A program made the position numbers and the translations under genes. Of a DNA stretch of 21,203 nt, positions 8,427-16,633 are shown in pieces. How positions within the stretch are numbered: position 1 is the stretch's first letter; each line of letters begins with the position of its first letter. Source of the DNA: Fidelibacterota bacterium (GTDB taxonomy: Bacteria; Marinisomatota; Marinisomatia; Marinisomatales; TCS55); contig PBCB01000044.1 of the NCBI GenBank assembly GCA_002717765.1, forward strand, positions 1-21,203, in the 5' to 3' direction. The notes beneath the pieces are model-generated. The model was not told the DNA's origin, made no database searches, and saw nothing but the letters and a program-made list of their open reading frames with translations.

Positions 8427-11366
8427 GTGATAGATTTAAATTTTATTAGAATAAATAGATTAATAGCCTTAATCATTTTTTTGACAACCTTTTTTGTTTA
8501 TTTTGATACCATGGCTCCTACGGTATCATATTGGGACTGTGGCGAGTTTATTGCAGTTTCTCATACTCTTGGTGTCCCTCATCCACCAGGAAGTCCGTTC
8601 TTTCTATTATTAGGTCGTTTGATGTCTATGATTCCATTTAATGAAGATATTGCATTCCGTGTGAATATTATTTCTCCATTAGTAAGTGCACTTGCTGTTA
8701 TGCTCCTTTATTTATCAATAGTTAAGGTTGTGACACACTGGAGAGGTAAAGTGCGAAATATAACGGATGTTTTAATTGTGTTTGGCGGTGGAGCAGCAGG
8801 TGCTTTAGCATTTGCATTTACAGATAGTCATTGGTTTAATGCTGTAGAAGCAGAGGTGTATGCATTTAGTACATTTTTTACTGCGATAGTTGTTTGGCTT
8901 ATACTATTATGGAATGAAAAAGCTGATGAAAATGGCAATGAAAGATATTTACTTTTAATTGCTTACATGATAGGTCTTGCTACAGGATTACATCTGTTAA
9001 ACCTTTTAGCTATTCCGTTTGTTACGTTGATAGTTTATTTCAGAAAATATAAAGTTGAGTGGAAATCTTTTAGTATAAATATGATTATAACTGCAATAAT
9101 ATTTTTTGTTATTCACAATGGTATCATTAAAGGCTTACCTAAAATAGCTGCAGGTTTTTTAGGTGTGGGTGGTACCGCATTATTAATATTATCAATTTTT
9201 GGTTTAATGGTGTGGGCGATAATGAATAAAAAACATATTATTAGCGTAGCTTCAACATCTATTGTATTAATTTTGATTGGATATTCTACCTATACAATGA
9301 TTTTTATCCGTTCAAATCAAGATCCAACAATTGATGAAAATGACCCTGAAACTGTGAAGTCAATGATATCGTATCTTGAGAGAGAGCAATATGGAAGTGT
9401 TGGTCAATTCCCAAGGCGGTTTAGAGGATTAAAGCAAATGTATGAAGTTGTAGGACCACCAGCAAATAATGGTTCATATAGCTCTAGGCAAAAGGCGCAG
9501 TACCGGAAAACTGATATGAATAAGCAATGGCAATTTTTCTGGGACTATCAGATAAAAAAAATGTATAACCGGTATTTTTTATGGCAATTTGCTGGTCGTG
9601 GCCCATCTAGAAGTGATGGTGTAACTCCTATGGGTGCTAACAGTAGAGAGGATGGAGTTTATTGGTCTCAGTTTGGGATACCATTAGCACTTTTAATTGG
9701 ATTATTGGGTATGGTCTATCATGGCAGCAAAGATCAGAGAATGTCTTTTTCAGTTATGTCTTTATTTTTACTTACTGGATATGCAATAATATTATACTTA
9801 AACCAAGATGATCCACAACCGAGAGAAAGAGACTATTCTTATGTTGGAAGTTTTTTTGCTTTCTCGATTTGGATTGGTGCAGGTGTAGCAGCAATAGGAG
9901 AATTCATTCAAAATAAAATTGAAAATAAAGAACTTAGGATAAGATTTATATCTATTATGCTAATTCTGGTTATATTATTCATGCCTGGAGTTATGCTTAG
10001 TGTAAACTATCATTCTCATGATAGGTCAGGCAATTATGTGGCATGGGATTACAGTTACAATATTTTACAATCTGTGGGTCCAAACGGGATATTATTTACA
10101 AATGGAGACAATGATACTTTCCCATTATGGTATCTTCAAGAAGTAGAAAATATTAGGAAAGATGTTGCCGTTGTTAATCTAAGCCTCCTTAATACTCCAT
10201 GGTATATTAAACAATGGAAAGAGGCTCGACCAGATGATACAAAATTTATAAATCTTTCTGATAAGCAGGTTGATGCTATTACATCAAGATTACAGCGTTG
10301 GGAGGAAAAGAAGGTTCAGGTTCCAGTAAAAAATGATTCTAAAAACAATGAAGGGTATATAGAGTGGAACTTAAAACCAACTTTTGCAGGTCAAGCGTTG
10401 AGAGTCCAGGATATTATGATATTAAGAATTATAAAAGATGCTGATTGGAGAGTTCCTATATATTTTGCTGTAACTGTTTCACAATCCAATAGAATCGGAT
10501 TAGACTCTTATCTAGATATGCAAGGATTAACATTTCAACTTAAAAGCCACAAAACAAGCCCCGTTGATCAGGATATGATGTATAAAAATCTAATGACGCA
10601 AATTGGGCCAAATGATTGGTCATCAGGATTTACCATGGCAGGTTTTAATAGCCAAGACGAAAAAGAATACACCAATTGGTCTAGAGAATATCAACCAGGA
10701 TATATGTTCAGAAATCTTGGGAATGATGAAATTTACTACAACGATCAAGTTATACGATTACTACAGAATTACCGTAGTGCTTATATGCAGCTTGCTGTAA
10801 CCTACTATATGGATTATCAACAAGAAAAAAGAAAAAAAACCCCCGATGATTTTTTGTTAGCTAATCTTAGTAAAAAGTCAGTCTCAGTCTTAGATCAGAT
10901 GAGATTTAATATTCCTGAATTAACCATACCGATAACATCAGAAGATCTTCACTATCAGGTTGCTAGATTATATGGTGACCTTGGTAGAAAAGAATCAATG
11001 GAAGAAATTCTTGATGAATTAATTTCAATGTCTGGCATATCTCCTAGTAATAAAGTTGAATACGCTAATGTTTATTATAGAGAGCTTGAAGATGTCAAAA
11101 CAGCTGTTGCCATTTTAGCAGATCTACAGAATGAATATATTAAAATAGAGAATATGGTAAAAATAAATGGATTCTCTTCAATATCTAATTCCCATTGGCA
11201 AAGGTGGCAGAAAGCTTTCCCAGATATTGTATCATCTCTAGTTTATATTTATAAATCAACTGATCAGTATCTAGAAGCTGAAGGAGTATTAGTTGATTGG
11301 ATTTCTAGATTTCCAAATGATAATAATGCCAAAAAGTTATTAGAAGAAGTACGTATTCGCGATTAG
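8427..11366 (+). CDS. DUF2723 multi-pass membrane protein (TMEM260-like, probable lipid-linked glycosyltransferase)
   Basis: A 979-residue membrane protein of the DUF2723 family, related to human TMEM260, which has been reported as a protein O-mannosyltransferase. The first loop after membrane segment 1 (residues 11-26) carries the family hallmark WDCGEFIAVSHTLGVPHPPG, with Asp37 and Glu40 in the position of catalytic acids of GT-C enzymes. About twelve hydrophobic segments run to residue 525, interrupted by a hydrophilic loop near 295-410. Other family blocks are NQDDPQPRERDYSYVGSF (about 458) and NGDNDTFPLWYLQE (559 on). The C-terminal 450 residues are soluble, presumably periplasmic, with helical TPR-like repeats from about 810. 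The start is GTG, because an in-frame stop lies six bases upstream and a later ATG would delete the first membrane segment. A glycosyltransferase gene follows 16 bases downstream. The bacterial substrate is not known to me. Confidence 0.85.
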   Translation: MIDLNFIRINRLIALIIFLTTFFVYFDTMAPTVSYWDCGEFIAVSHTLGVPHPPGSPFFLLLGRLMSMIPFNEDIAFRVNIISPLVSALAVMLLYLSIVKVVTHWRGKVRNITDVLIVFGGGAAGALAFAFTDSHWFNAVEAEVYAFSTFFTAIVVWLILLWNEKADENGNERYLLLIAYMIGLATGLHLLNLLAIPFVTLIVYFRKYKVEWKSFSINMIITAIIFFVIHNGIIKGLPKIAAGFLGVGGTALLILSIFGLMVWAIMNKKHIISVASTSIVLILIGYSTYTMIFIRSNQDPTIDENDPETVKSMISYLEREQYGSVGQFPRRFRGLKQMYEVVGPPANNGSYSSRQKAQYRKTDMNKQWQFFWDYQIKKMYNRYFLWQFAGRGPSRSDGVTPMGANSREDGVYWSQFGIPLALLIGLLGMVYHGSKDQRMSFSVMSLFLLTGYAIILYLNQDDPQPRERDYSYVGSFFAFSIWIGAGVAAIGEFIQNKIENKELRIRFISIMLILVILFMPGVMLSVNYHSHDRSGNYVAWDYSYNILQSVGPNGILFTNGDNDTFPLWYLQEVENIRKDVAVVNLSLLNTPWYIKQWKEARPDDTKFINLSDKQVDAITSRLQRWEEKKVQVPVKNDSKNNEGYIEWNLKPTFAGQALRVQDIMILRIIKDADWRVPIYFAVTVSQSNRIGLDSYLDMQGLTFQLKSHKTSPVDQDMMYKNLMTQIGPNDWSSGFTMAGFNSQDEKEYTNWSREYQPGYMFRNLGNDEIYYNDQVIRLLQNYRSAYMQLAVTYYMDYQQEKRKKTPDDFLLANLSKKSVSVLDQMRFNIPELTIPITSEDLHYQVARLYGDLGRKESMEEILDELISMSGISPSNKVEYANVYYRELEDVKTAVAILADLQNEYIKIENMVKINGFSSISNSHWQRWQKAFPDIVSSLVYIYKSTDQYLEAEGVLVDWISRFPNDNNAKKLLEEVRIRD

Positions 11367-11382
11367 TGCTCTTCATAGGGTT

Positions 11383-12426
11383 TTGTCTGATATAAAATCA
11401 AAAGTCAGTATTATAATCCCACACTGGAATAATGTTGATGTTATTTCTGAGTGTCTTAATTCAATTTCAAAATCGGATTATAATGATTTCGAAATAATTA
11501 TTGTTGATAATGCATCTAATGATAATAGTGTTGAGTGGATTAAATCTAATTATCCTCATGTTATATTAATTGAAAATGATAAAAACTATGGTTATGCAGG
11601 CGGCTGTAACATAGGTGCAGATTATGCCAATGGAGAATTTTTAATTTTTTTAAATAATGATACCATACAAGAAAATAATTGGATTTCTAGTTTAGTTTAT
11701 ACTATGAGTTCAAACTCTAGAATCGCCGCATTACAACCAAAAATTTTGAACTATTACAATAGAAATATTTTTGATTATGCTGGTGGAGCTGGTGGTCATA
11801 TGGATATTTATTGTTACCCTTTCGCCCGAGGTAGAATTTTTGCAGAGCAGGAGGTTGATAAAGGGCAATATAATAATAAAGAAAAATGTTTCTGGTCATC
11901 AGGGACATGTTTTATAGTGAGGAAAAATCTATTTCATAAAGCAGGCGGGTTTGATGATACATTTTTTGCACATATGGAAGAAATAGATCTATGTTGGAGA
12001 TTATATTCTATGGGATTCGAGGTGTGGGTTGATCCTCTGTCTATAGTCTATCATAAGAATGCACTAACATTACCAATGCATACTCATAAAAAATACTACC
12101 TTAATCATAGAAATTCTTTACTAATGCTTTTTAGTAATTATTCAATTAAAAATATAATTATTATTGGAATTCCTCGAATAATGCTTGAAATAGTAGCCTG
12201 TTTTTATTCTATTCTAAGGTTAGACTGGAAACATATGGCAGCAATATTAAAATCATTTTTTTGGATTATTTTTCACCCAAAAGTAATAATAAAAAGGCGG
12301 AAGAACTTTTCCAGAATAAGAGTAATAGAGGATAAAAAAATAATGGAGAACATGACGAAATCTTCTATAGTAATTAAATATTATTTATTAAAAAAACAGA
12401 CCTATTTAGACATCTTATCTAAATAG
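11383..12426 (+). CDS. Family 2 glycosyltransferase (rhamnosyltransferase-like)
   Basis: A GT-A-fold inverting glycosyltransferase of 347 residues, similar to the WbbL/rhamnosyltransferase group that adds sugars to lipid-linked or surface glycans. Visible motifs: VSIIIPHWN (8-16) opening the Rossmann-like fold; IIIVDNASND (38-47); NYGYAGGCNIG (68-78) for nucleotide-sugar binding; NNDT (91-94), the DxD equivalent; and EEIDLCWR (199-206) with the likely catalytic acid. The C-terminal 100 residues contain hydrophobic helices (IKNIIIIGIPRIMLEIVACFY) consistent with membrane attachment. The start appears to be TTG: no ATG or GTG lies upstream in frame near the end of the DUF2723 gene, and the fold begins only seven residues in. 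The end overlaps porD on the other strand by 25 bases. Confidence 0.88.
   Translation: MSDIKSKVSIIIPHWNNVDVISECLNSISKSDYNDFEIIIVDNASNDNSVEWIKSNYPHVILIENDKNYGYAGGCNIGADYANGEFLIFLNNDTIQENNWISSLVYTMSSNSRIAALQPKILNYYNRNIFDYAGGAGGHMDIYCYPFARGRIFAEQEVDKGQYNNKEKCFWSSGTCFIVRKNLFHKAGGFDDTFFAHMEEIDLCWRLYSMGFEVWVDPLSIVYHKNALTLPMHTHKKYYLNHRNSLLMLFSNYSIKNIIIIGIPRIMLEIVACFYSILRLDWKHMAAILKSFFWIIFHPKVIIKRRKNFSRIRVIEDKKIMENMTKSSIVIKYYLLKKQTYLDILSK
12402..12426. repeat. Perfect 9-bp inverted repeat spanning two overlapping stop codons
   Basis: CTATTTAGA (12402-12410) and its exact reverse complement TCTAAATAG (12418-12426) flank a 7-base loop (CATCTTA). The repeat is exactly the overlap between the glycosyltransferase and porD: each gene's TAG forms the outer tip of one arm, and both proteins therefore end in Ser-Lys. 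It could be a weak bidirectional terminator. On the minus strand a run of seven T follows six bases after the stem; on the plus strand no T run follows. Confidence 0.75.
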
Positions 12427-13250
12427 ACTTGATAAAGTTCATTGTTATCTGGGTCTAATTGTTTTAAATCCACTAATAGATCTCTTCTGCCAAGACTGCT
12501 AAATGTTATTGCTAGACTCTCAGAATGTAATTTCATAAAGAATTGGGTTGATTGCTCCCTTCTAAAATCAACATAGCTTTGCTCTAATCCATCAAGCATA
12601 TTATCATATTCTTTTATAGCTTCATCTATATTCCCTTCATTCAATAGGTCTTTTGCGAGATAGTATGATAAACGAGCTGATCTTAAGCCTGTATTTTTAC
12701 TTATGTCATCAACCAAAGATTTCCTTGAGCTCCAACCTTTTTGGTAATCAGAAGATGAACCTCTTAAACTAATTTCTCTAGCAATTTCATATGCAGGATT
12801 TCCACCTTTATAGTCATAAGTATCAATTTCACCTCCTAATATGATATAAGCATAAAATGCTAAAAATGCTGACAGTGGTTCAAATAGAACTAAATCAAAA
12901 TAAAGACTAGAGCCAGGACTATAAAAAAACTGAACCCCTTTATCAAAATATCTCAAGTCGCTACCATTTGAGAATAACGCTTTACATAAATATGTTTTAA
13001 CACTACCTTTTGCAGCAGCTCCTTCAAAAATTATCTGGATATTTAATGGAATATTTAAATCACTATATTCTTTATCCCATCTTGTATTAGTATAAAATTG
13101 TCGAATATCTTCTTTTAGGTTAATCAGATCATGCTTTTCATCACTTCTGAGTAATCTTTCATCAAATTCGACTTTAACAGCTCCAAATTGAGATAATAAC
13201 GGTGTAATTAAAAAGAATATACTAATTATGAAAGAGAATAGTTTTACCAT
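12402..13250 (-). CDS. porD: DUF4835 / PorD-family protein (type IX secretion-associated)
   Basis: A 282-residue exported protein with a signal peptide (residues 1-20, ending LLS, then Gln21). It matches the DUF4835 family, now commonly named PorD after a Porphyromonas component linked to type IX secretion. Visible family traits: PLNIQIIFEG (about 66-75), the QFFYSPG block (about 108), FYAYIILGGEIDTYDYKGGNPAYEIA (about 132-157), a GW (168-169), and an acidic C-terminal helical half with a tetratricopeptide-like stretch (LLNEGNIDEAIKEYDNML). In many Bacteroidetes this gene sits near coaBC and recN, from memory; here it stands alone between a glycosyltransferase and cca. The rest of the type IX machinery is outside the window, so involvement in secretion is inferred from the family. 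An exact Bacteroidetes-type promoter lies just upstream. Confidence 0.75.
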   Translation of the reverse strand: MVKLFSFIISIFFLITPLLSQFGAVKVEFDERLLRSDEKHDLINLKEDIRQFYTNTRWDKEYSDLNIPLNIQIIFEGAAAKGSVKTYLCKALFSNGSDLRYFDKGVQFFYSPGSSLYFDLVLFEPLSAFLAFYAYIILGGEIDTYDYKGGNPAYEIAREISLRGSSSDYQKGWSSRKSLVDDISKNTGLRSARLSYYLAKDLLNEGNIDEAIKEYDNMLDGLEQSYVDFRREQSTQFFMKLHSESLAITFSSLGRRDLLVDLKQLDPDNNELYQVYLDKMSK

Positions 13251-13254
13251 TACC

Positions 13255-13287
13255 CAAAGATAGATTAAAGTATTTCCCTAAAACAAG
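13255..13287 (-). promoter_or_regulatory. Bacteroidetes-type promoter for porD
   Basis: On the minus strand, TATCTTTG (complement of 13255-13262) matches the Bacteroidetes -7 consensus TAnnTTTG exactly. A CTTG (complement of 13284-13287) sits 21 bases upstream, within the 19-21 base spacing of the TTTG -33 element. The -7 box ends only 4 bases before the porD ATG, so the leader would be absent or extremely short. Confidence 0.45.
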
Positions 13288-13340
13288 TGAATTGTCTAAC
13301 CCATTTTTATATTATATTGATTTCAAAGTAATATTGGATT

Positions 13341-14756
13341 ATGTCAAATATAGCAAAAAGATTAAACCAGCCTATTTATAAGGGAATCTTAGATATGTCT
13401 AGGATTGCAGGAGAGCTTGCTAAAAAAGAAAATATAAAAGCCTATATTGTAGGTGGTGTAGTAAGGGATTTGATTTTAAAGAAAAATGTTCAAGACCTTG
13501 ATTTGATGATTGAAGGGGATGGGATTTTATTTGCAAGAAAATTAGCTAATATAATTGGGGTAAAAAAAATAGTTCCTTTTGAAAAATTTGGTACAGCATT
13601 AATTCCTAATAAAATGTTTAATATAGAAATTGCAAGTTCTCGTATTGAACAATATAAGAAAAACTCTCGAAGTCCATCTAAAATTAAATTTACCAGTCTT
13701 GAAGAAGATTTGAAACGAAGAGATTTTACAATCAATGCAATGGCTATGGATATTCATCCTGATAGTTTTGGTGATATTTTTGATCCATTTGAAGGAGAAG
13801 CCGATTTAAAAAAAGGGTTGTTAAAAACTCCTTTACAACCAGACAAAACTTTTTCAGATGATCCATTGAGAATGATGCGTGCGGCTTATTTTTCTTCAAA
13901 ATTAAACTTAAAGATTGATTCTAAATGCAGAAATTCAATTATTAGGAAAGCAGAAAGAATAAAAATTGTATCTTGGGAGAGAATTAGAGACGAGTTTATA
14001 AAAATATTAAATACTCCTAAGCCATCTGTTGGTTTAGTGATTTTACAAAAAACTGGTTTAATGAAAAGAATTTTTCCAGAAATTGATATTATGTATGATA
14101 TGAAACAATCTCCAGAGTGGCACCATAAAGATATTTTTGCTCATACACTTCAGGTTGTAGACAATGCAGCCAAATTGACAAAAAAAATGGAAATTAGATT
14201 TGCTGCGCTAGTTCATGATATTGCTAAGCCAAGAACAAGAAAAATAGACCCAAAAAAAGGATATACCTTTCATGGCCATGATGCAATTGGTGAGAAGATG
14301 ATGCATAAAGTTTCTAAAAGGATGAAACTTTCTAACCAGCTATCTAATTATTTAAAAAAACTTACTCTCTTACATCTTCGACCAATAGCACTTGTTAAAT
14401 CTGAGGTTACAGATTCTGCTGTTAGAAGATTGATGGTCTCAGCAGGTGAGGAGCTTGAAGATTTAATGATTCTATGTAGAGCTGATATAACTACAAAGAA
14501 TCCAAAATTAGTTAATAAATATTTAAATAATTTTGATATTGTTGAACAAAAAATGAAGTTGGTTTTAGATAAAGATTCAGCTATAAAGTTTCAAAGTCCA
14601 GTTAGGGGAAAAGAAATAATGAAAATTTTTGGACTTGAAGAAGGAAAAGAAATTGGGAATATAAAAAGATTTATAGAAGAAGCAATATTAGATGGTGATA
14701 TTGAAAATACTTATGAAGCTGCAAAGAGATATTTAATGACTTATAAAAAGATATAA
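13341..14756 (+). CDS. cca: CCA tRNA nucleotidyltransferase / poly(A) polymerase-family protein with HD domain
   Basis: Class II nucleotidyltransferase of 471 residues, expected to build or repair the 3'-CCA end of tRNA. Head-domain motifs are clear: GGVVRD (38-43), the catalytic carboxylates in DLDLMIEGDG (52-61; Asp52 and Asp54), RRDFTINAMAMDI (126-138), and DPLRMMRAAYF (about 175) for ribose and base recognition. A C-terminal HD phosphohydrolase-type domain follows, with His292-Asp293 and HGHDAIG (about 310), as in the longer bacterial enzymes. Some relatives add only A or only CC, or act as poly(A) polymerase; nothing seen here settles which, so the symbol is provisional. It is divergent from porD over 90 bases and convergent with the FGGY kinase, six bases away. 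No Shine-Dalgarno sequence is seen. Confidence 0.88.
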   Translation: MSNIAKRLNQPIYKGILDMSRIAGELAKKENIKAYIVGGVVRDLILKKNVQDLDLMIEGDGILFARKLANIIGVKKIVPFEKFGTALIPNKMFNIEIASSRIEQYKKNSRSPSKIKFTSLEEDLKRRDFTINAMAMDIHPDSFGDIFDPFEGEADLKKGLLKTPLQPDKTFSDDPLRMMRAAYFSSKLNLKIDSKCRNSIIRKAERIKIVSWERIRDEFIKILNTPKPSVGLVILQKTGLMKRIFPEIDIMYDMKQSPEWHHKDIFAHTLQVVDNAAKLTKKMEIRFAALVHDIAKPRTRKIDPKKGYTFHGHDAIGEKMMHKVSKRMKLSNQLSNYLKKLTLLHLRPIALVKSEVTDSAVRRLMVSAGEELEDLMILCRADITTKNPKLVNKYLNNFDIVEQKMKLVLDKDSAIKFQSPVRGKEIMKIFGLEEGKEIGNIKRFIEEAILDGDIENTYEAAKRYLMTYKKI

Positions 14757-14762
14757 TTTGTA

Positions 14763-16160
14763 TTAACCTAACGATGAGATAACATTTCGCCACTGTTTTA
14801 TTTTAATTATTGTATTATTTCTATCCACCGTAGGTTTGAAGAGGTCATTCTCATCTGGCTTTTTATCTGTATAATTACCATTTAGAATTCGAAAAACTCC
14901 TATTGCTGTTTTATCTATTATTTTTGGGCGACTAATAATTTGACCAGTTAAATCAGAAATAAATTGAAGAAGAGAATCTCGTGCACCACCTCCACTAGCT
15001 GTAATTAAAGGAAAGTTAATTGAGATATTATTATTTAACATGTCAATAATATCATTAACTAAATAACCTATAGATTCCATCCCTGCTCTGATAACTTCAT
15101 TTTTATTATTTTTATTTATATTATAATAAACATCATCAAATCCAGATACCCAATAGGGTGCTGCGATACCTGAGAACCCTGGTATGAATAGACCATTAGT
15201 ATTTTTATTTTTACAGCGTTTATCCCAATTCATTTTAGAATGTTCAATATTTAATATTTCTTCTAAATAATTAAAAAGTGAATTGCAAGCATTTATGGTA
15301 CCCTCGGAAACATATATTTTTTTGTTATTTTTAGAAAACAGGACACTTGTAATTAAGCCATTAATCATTATTGGTTTATCAGCTGAATTATATAATATGC
15401 TTGCAGAAGTACCAAAATTCATACCTATACTTTTTTCTGTAAACCCATTTTGTCCTATAAGTGCGGCTTGCTGATCACCAATAACACATTGCAGATTAAA
15501 ATCATAGTTTAGAACTTTTCCATAATTATGAAATGTGGGCTTTATTTTGGGGAGGCATATTTCAGGTATATTAAATAGGTTTAAACATTTATTTGACCAT
15601 CGACAACTATTTATATCCAGTAATAAAGTTCTTGATGCTATTGTATGATCTATCGCAAAATTTTTTGTTAGAGCATGTGTTATATAACTACTTAGAGTTC
15701 CAAAAACAATACTTCCCTCATTGATTTTCCTTTTCAAAGAAGGTACTTCTTTAATCATTTTTTGAAATTTAGGGCCACCAAAGTGTGGGCTTAGAGGTAG
15801 ACCAGTTTTTTTATATACCCAATCTGCATGTTCTTTCATTTTTTCAACAATATCTATTGCTCTACTATCTTGCCAGCTAAGTGCTATTGTAACAGGGGTT
15901 ATATTTTTTCTATCCCAAAATAAAAAGGTTGATCTTTGTACAGAAAGTCCCATTGATAAAATTTGATTATTACTAGTTTTAATTGATTTTATTATTAAAG
16001 TCTTACAAGCGTTCAATATTTCTAATGCATTGCACTCCACATGATTTCTAGAGGGTCTATAAAGATTATGTTTTATTTTGTCTTGATAAACAATCTTGCC
16101 ATTACTATTAAACAGAAAAGATTTTGTAGATGAGGTTCCTTGATCAATAATTAAACGCAT
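14763..16160 (-). CDS. FGGY-family carbohydrate kinase, glycerol kinase-like but with altered substrate site
   Basis: ATP-dependent sugar or polyol kinase of the actin-like FGGY fold, 465 residues from the ATG. The phosphate-1 loop is DQGTSSTK (6-13), the adenosine region is ASGGGARDSLLQFISDLTGQ near the C-terminus, and GDQQAALIGQ (228-237) holds the catalytic Asp229. SWQDSRA (95-101) is glycerol-kinase-like. However, the glycerol-contact Arg-Glu of E. coli GlpK reads Arg76-Ser77, the contact Tyr in DPYF reads His126, and the Phe of the CFML stretch is small here. I therefore do not call it glpK. An alternative TTG start exists four codons upstream (16172); the ATG at 16160 gives the usual short distance to the DQGT loop. 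It stands alone on the minus strand, divergent from the ferredoxin gene, with no neighbouring transporter or dehydrogenase to name the substrate. Confidence 0.85.
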   Translation of the reverse strand: MRLIIDQGTSSTKSFLFNSNGKIVYQDKIKHNLYRPSRNHVECNALEILNACKTLIIKSIKTSNNQILSMGLSVQRSTFLFWDRKNITPVTIALSWQDSRAIDIVEKMKEHADWVYKKTGLPLSPHFGGPKFQKMIKEVPSLKRKINEGSIVFGTLSSYITHALTKNFAIDHTIASRTLLLDINSCRWSNKCLNLFNIPEICLPKIKPTFHNYGKVLNYDFNLQCVIGDQQAALIGQNGFTEKSIGMNFGTSASILYNSADKPIMINGLITSVLFSKNNKKIYVSEGTINACNSLFNYLEEILNIEHSKMNWDKRCKNKNTNGLFIPGFSGIAAPYWVSGFDDVYYNINKNNKNEVIRAGMESIGYLVNDIIDMLNNNISINFPLITASGGGARDSLLQFISDLTGQIISRPKIIDKTAIGVFRILNGNYTDKKPDENDLFKPTVDRNNTIIKIKQWRNVISSLG

Positions 16161-16249
16161 TTGATTATTCAATTTAAAATTACATTATTAAATATTTTAA
16201 AATCTTTTTTGTTACCTTAAAAAATATTTTGATTTTAAATTAAGGCGGT

Positions 16250-16278
16250 TTGGAGACCATTAAAGATTTGAAAATAAT
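16250..16278 (+). promoter_or_regulatory. Possible sigma-70-like promoter for the ferredoxin gene
   Basis: TTGGAG (16250-16255) and AATAAT (16273-16278) are separated by 17 bases. The geometry is right and the -10 is one base from consensus, but the -35 matches only TTG. Transcription from here would give a leader of about 20 bases holding the strong ribosome-binding site. The rest of the 16161-16305 gap is AT-rich with no other structure I can see. Confidence 0.3.
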
Positions 16279-16294
16279 CTTAACATTTAGTTTT

Positions 16295-16300
16295 AGGAGA
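16295..16300 (+). promoter_or_regulatory. Strong ribosome-binding site of the ferredoxin gene
   Basis: AGGAGA lies 5 bases before the ATG at 16306. It stands out because most other genes in the window have no recognisable Shine-Dalgarno sequence, and suggests high expression. Confidence 0.8.
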
Positions 16301-16305
16301 TAGAA

Positions 16306-16608
16306 ATGACTTATATTATTGCTGAACCGTGTGTTAGTACCTGTGACACTGCTTGTGTTGAAGTTTGTCCCGTAGATTGTATTCATGGGCCTGAGGATAA
16401 AACAGGTGCTGGAGCAGAGGCAAAAGAACCAGGATTTGACCCAGAAGGGAAACAGCTGTACATAGACCCTGAGGAGTGCATAGACTGCGGTGCGTGTGAA
16501 CCCGAATGCCCTGTGGAGGCTATTTTTGAAGAAAGTGAAGTACCTGAAGAGTGGAGTAAATACATCCCCCTTAATTACGAGTATTTTGGGCAAGAATATT
16601 CAGGGTAA
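16306..16608 (+). CDS. Seven-iron-type bacterial ferredoxin
   Basis: A 100-residue soluble electron carrier with two iron-sulfur cluster sites. Nine cysteines are present: Cys9, 13, 17, 21, 25, 58, 61, 64, 68. Compared with the [3Fe-4S][4Fe-4S] ferredoxins of Azotobacter and Thermus, CVEVCPVDC (17-25) and ECIDCGACEPECP (57-69) align well. By that model Cys9, Cys17 and Cys68 would hold the 3Fe cluster, and Cys21, 58, 61 and 64 the 4Fe cluster. Cys13 is extra. The linker between the two halves (26-57) is long and acidic, and the C-terminal VPEEWSKYIPLN segment is a family trait. Base composition is visibly richer in G+C than the neighbours. A strong ribosome-binding site and its own terminator suggest an abundant, monocistronic message. 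The redox partner is unknown. Confidence 0.93.
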   Translation: MTYIIAEPCVSTCDTACVEVCPVDCIHGPEDKTGAGAEAKEPGFDPEGKQLYIDPEECIDCGACEPECPVEAIFEESEVPEEWSKYIPLNYEYFGQEYSG

Positions 16609-16633
16609 TAATTATAATCAAAAGTAAAATGAT

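Noticed and set aside
14763..16160. Calling the FGGY kinase glycerol kinase (glpK)
   Set aside because: Residues that contact glycerol are replaced and no glp gene is adjacent, so only the family is supported.
16240..16593. Open frame of 117 codons on the minus strand opposite the ferredoxin
   Set aside because: It mirrors the G+C-richer ferredoxin codons, has no ribosome-binding site and no recognisable domain; the plus-strand cysteine motifs are decisive.
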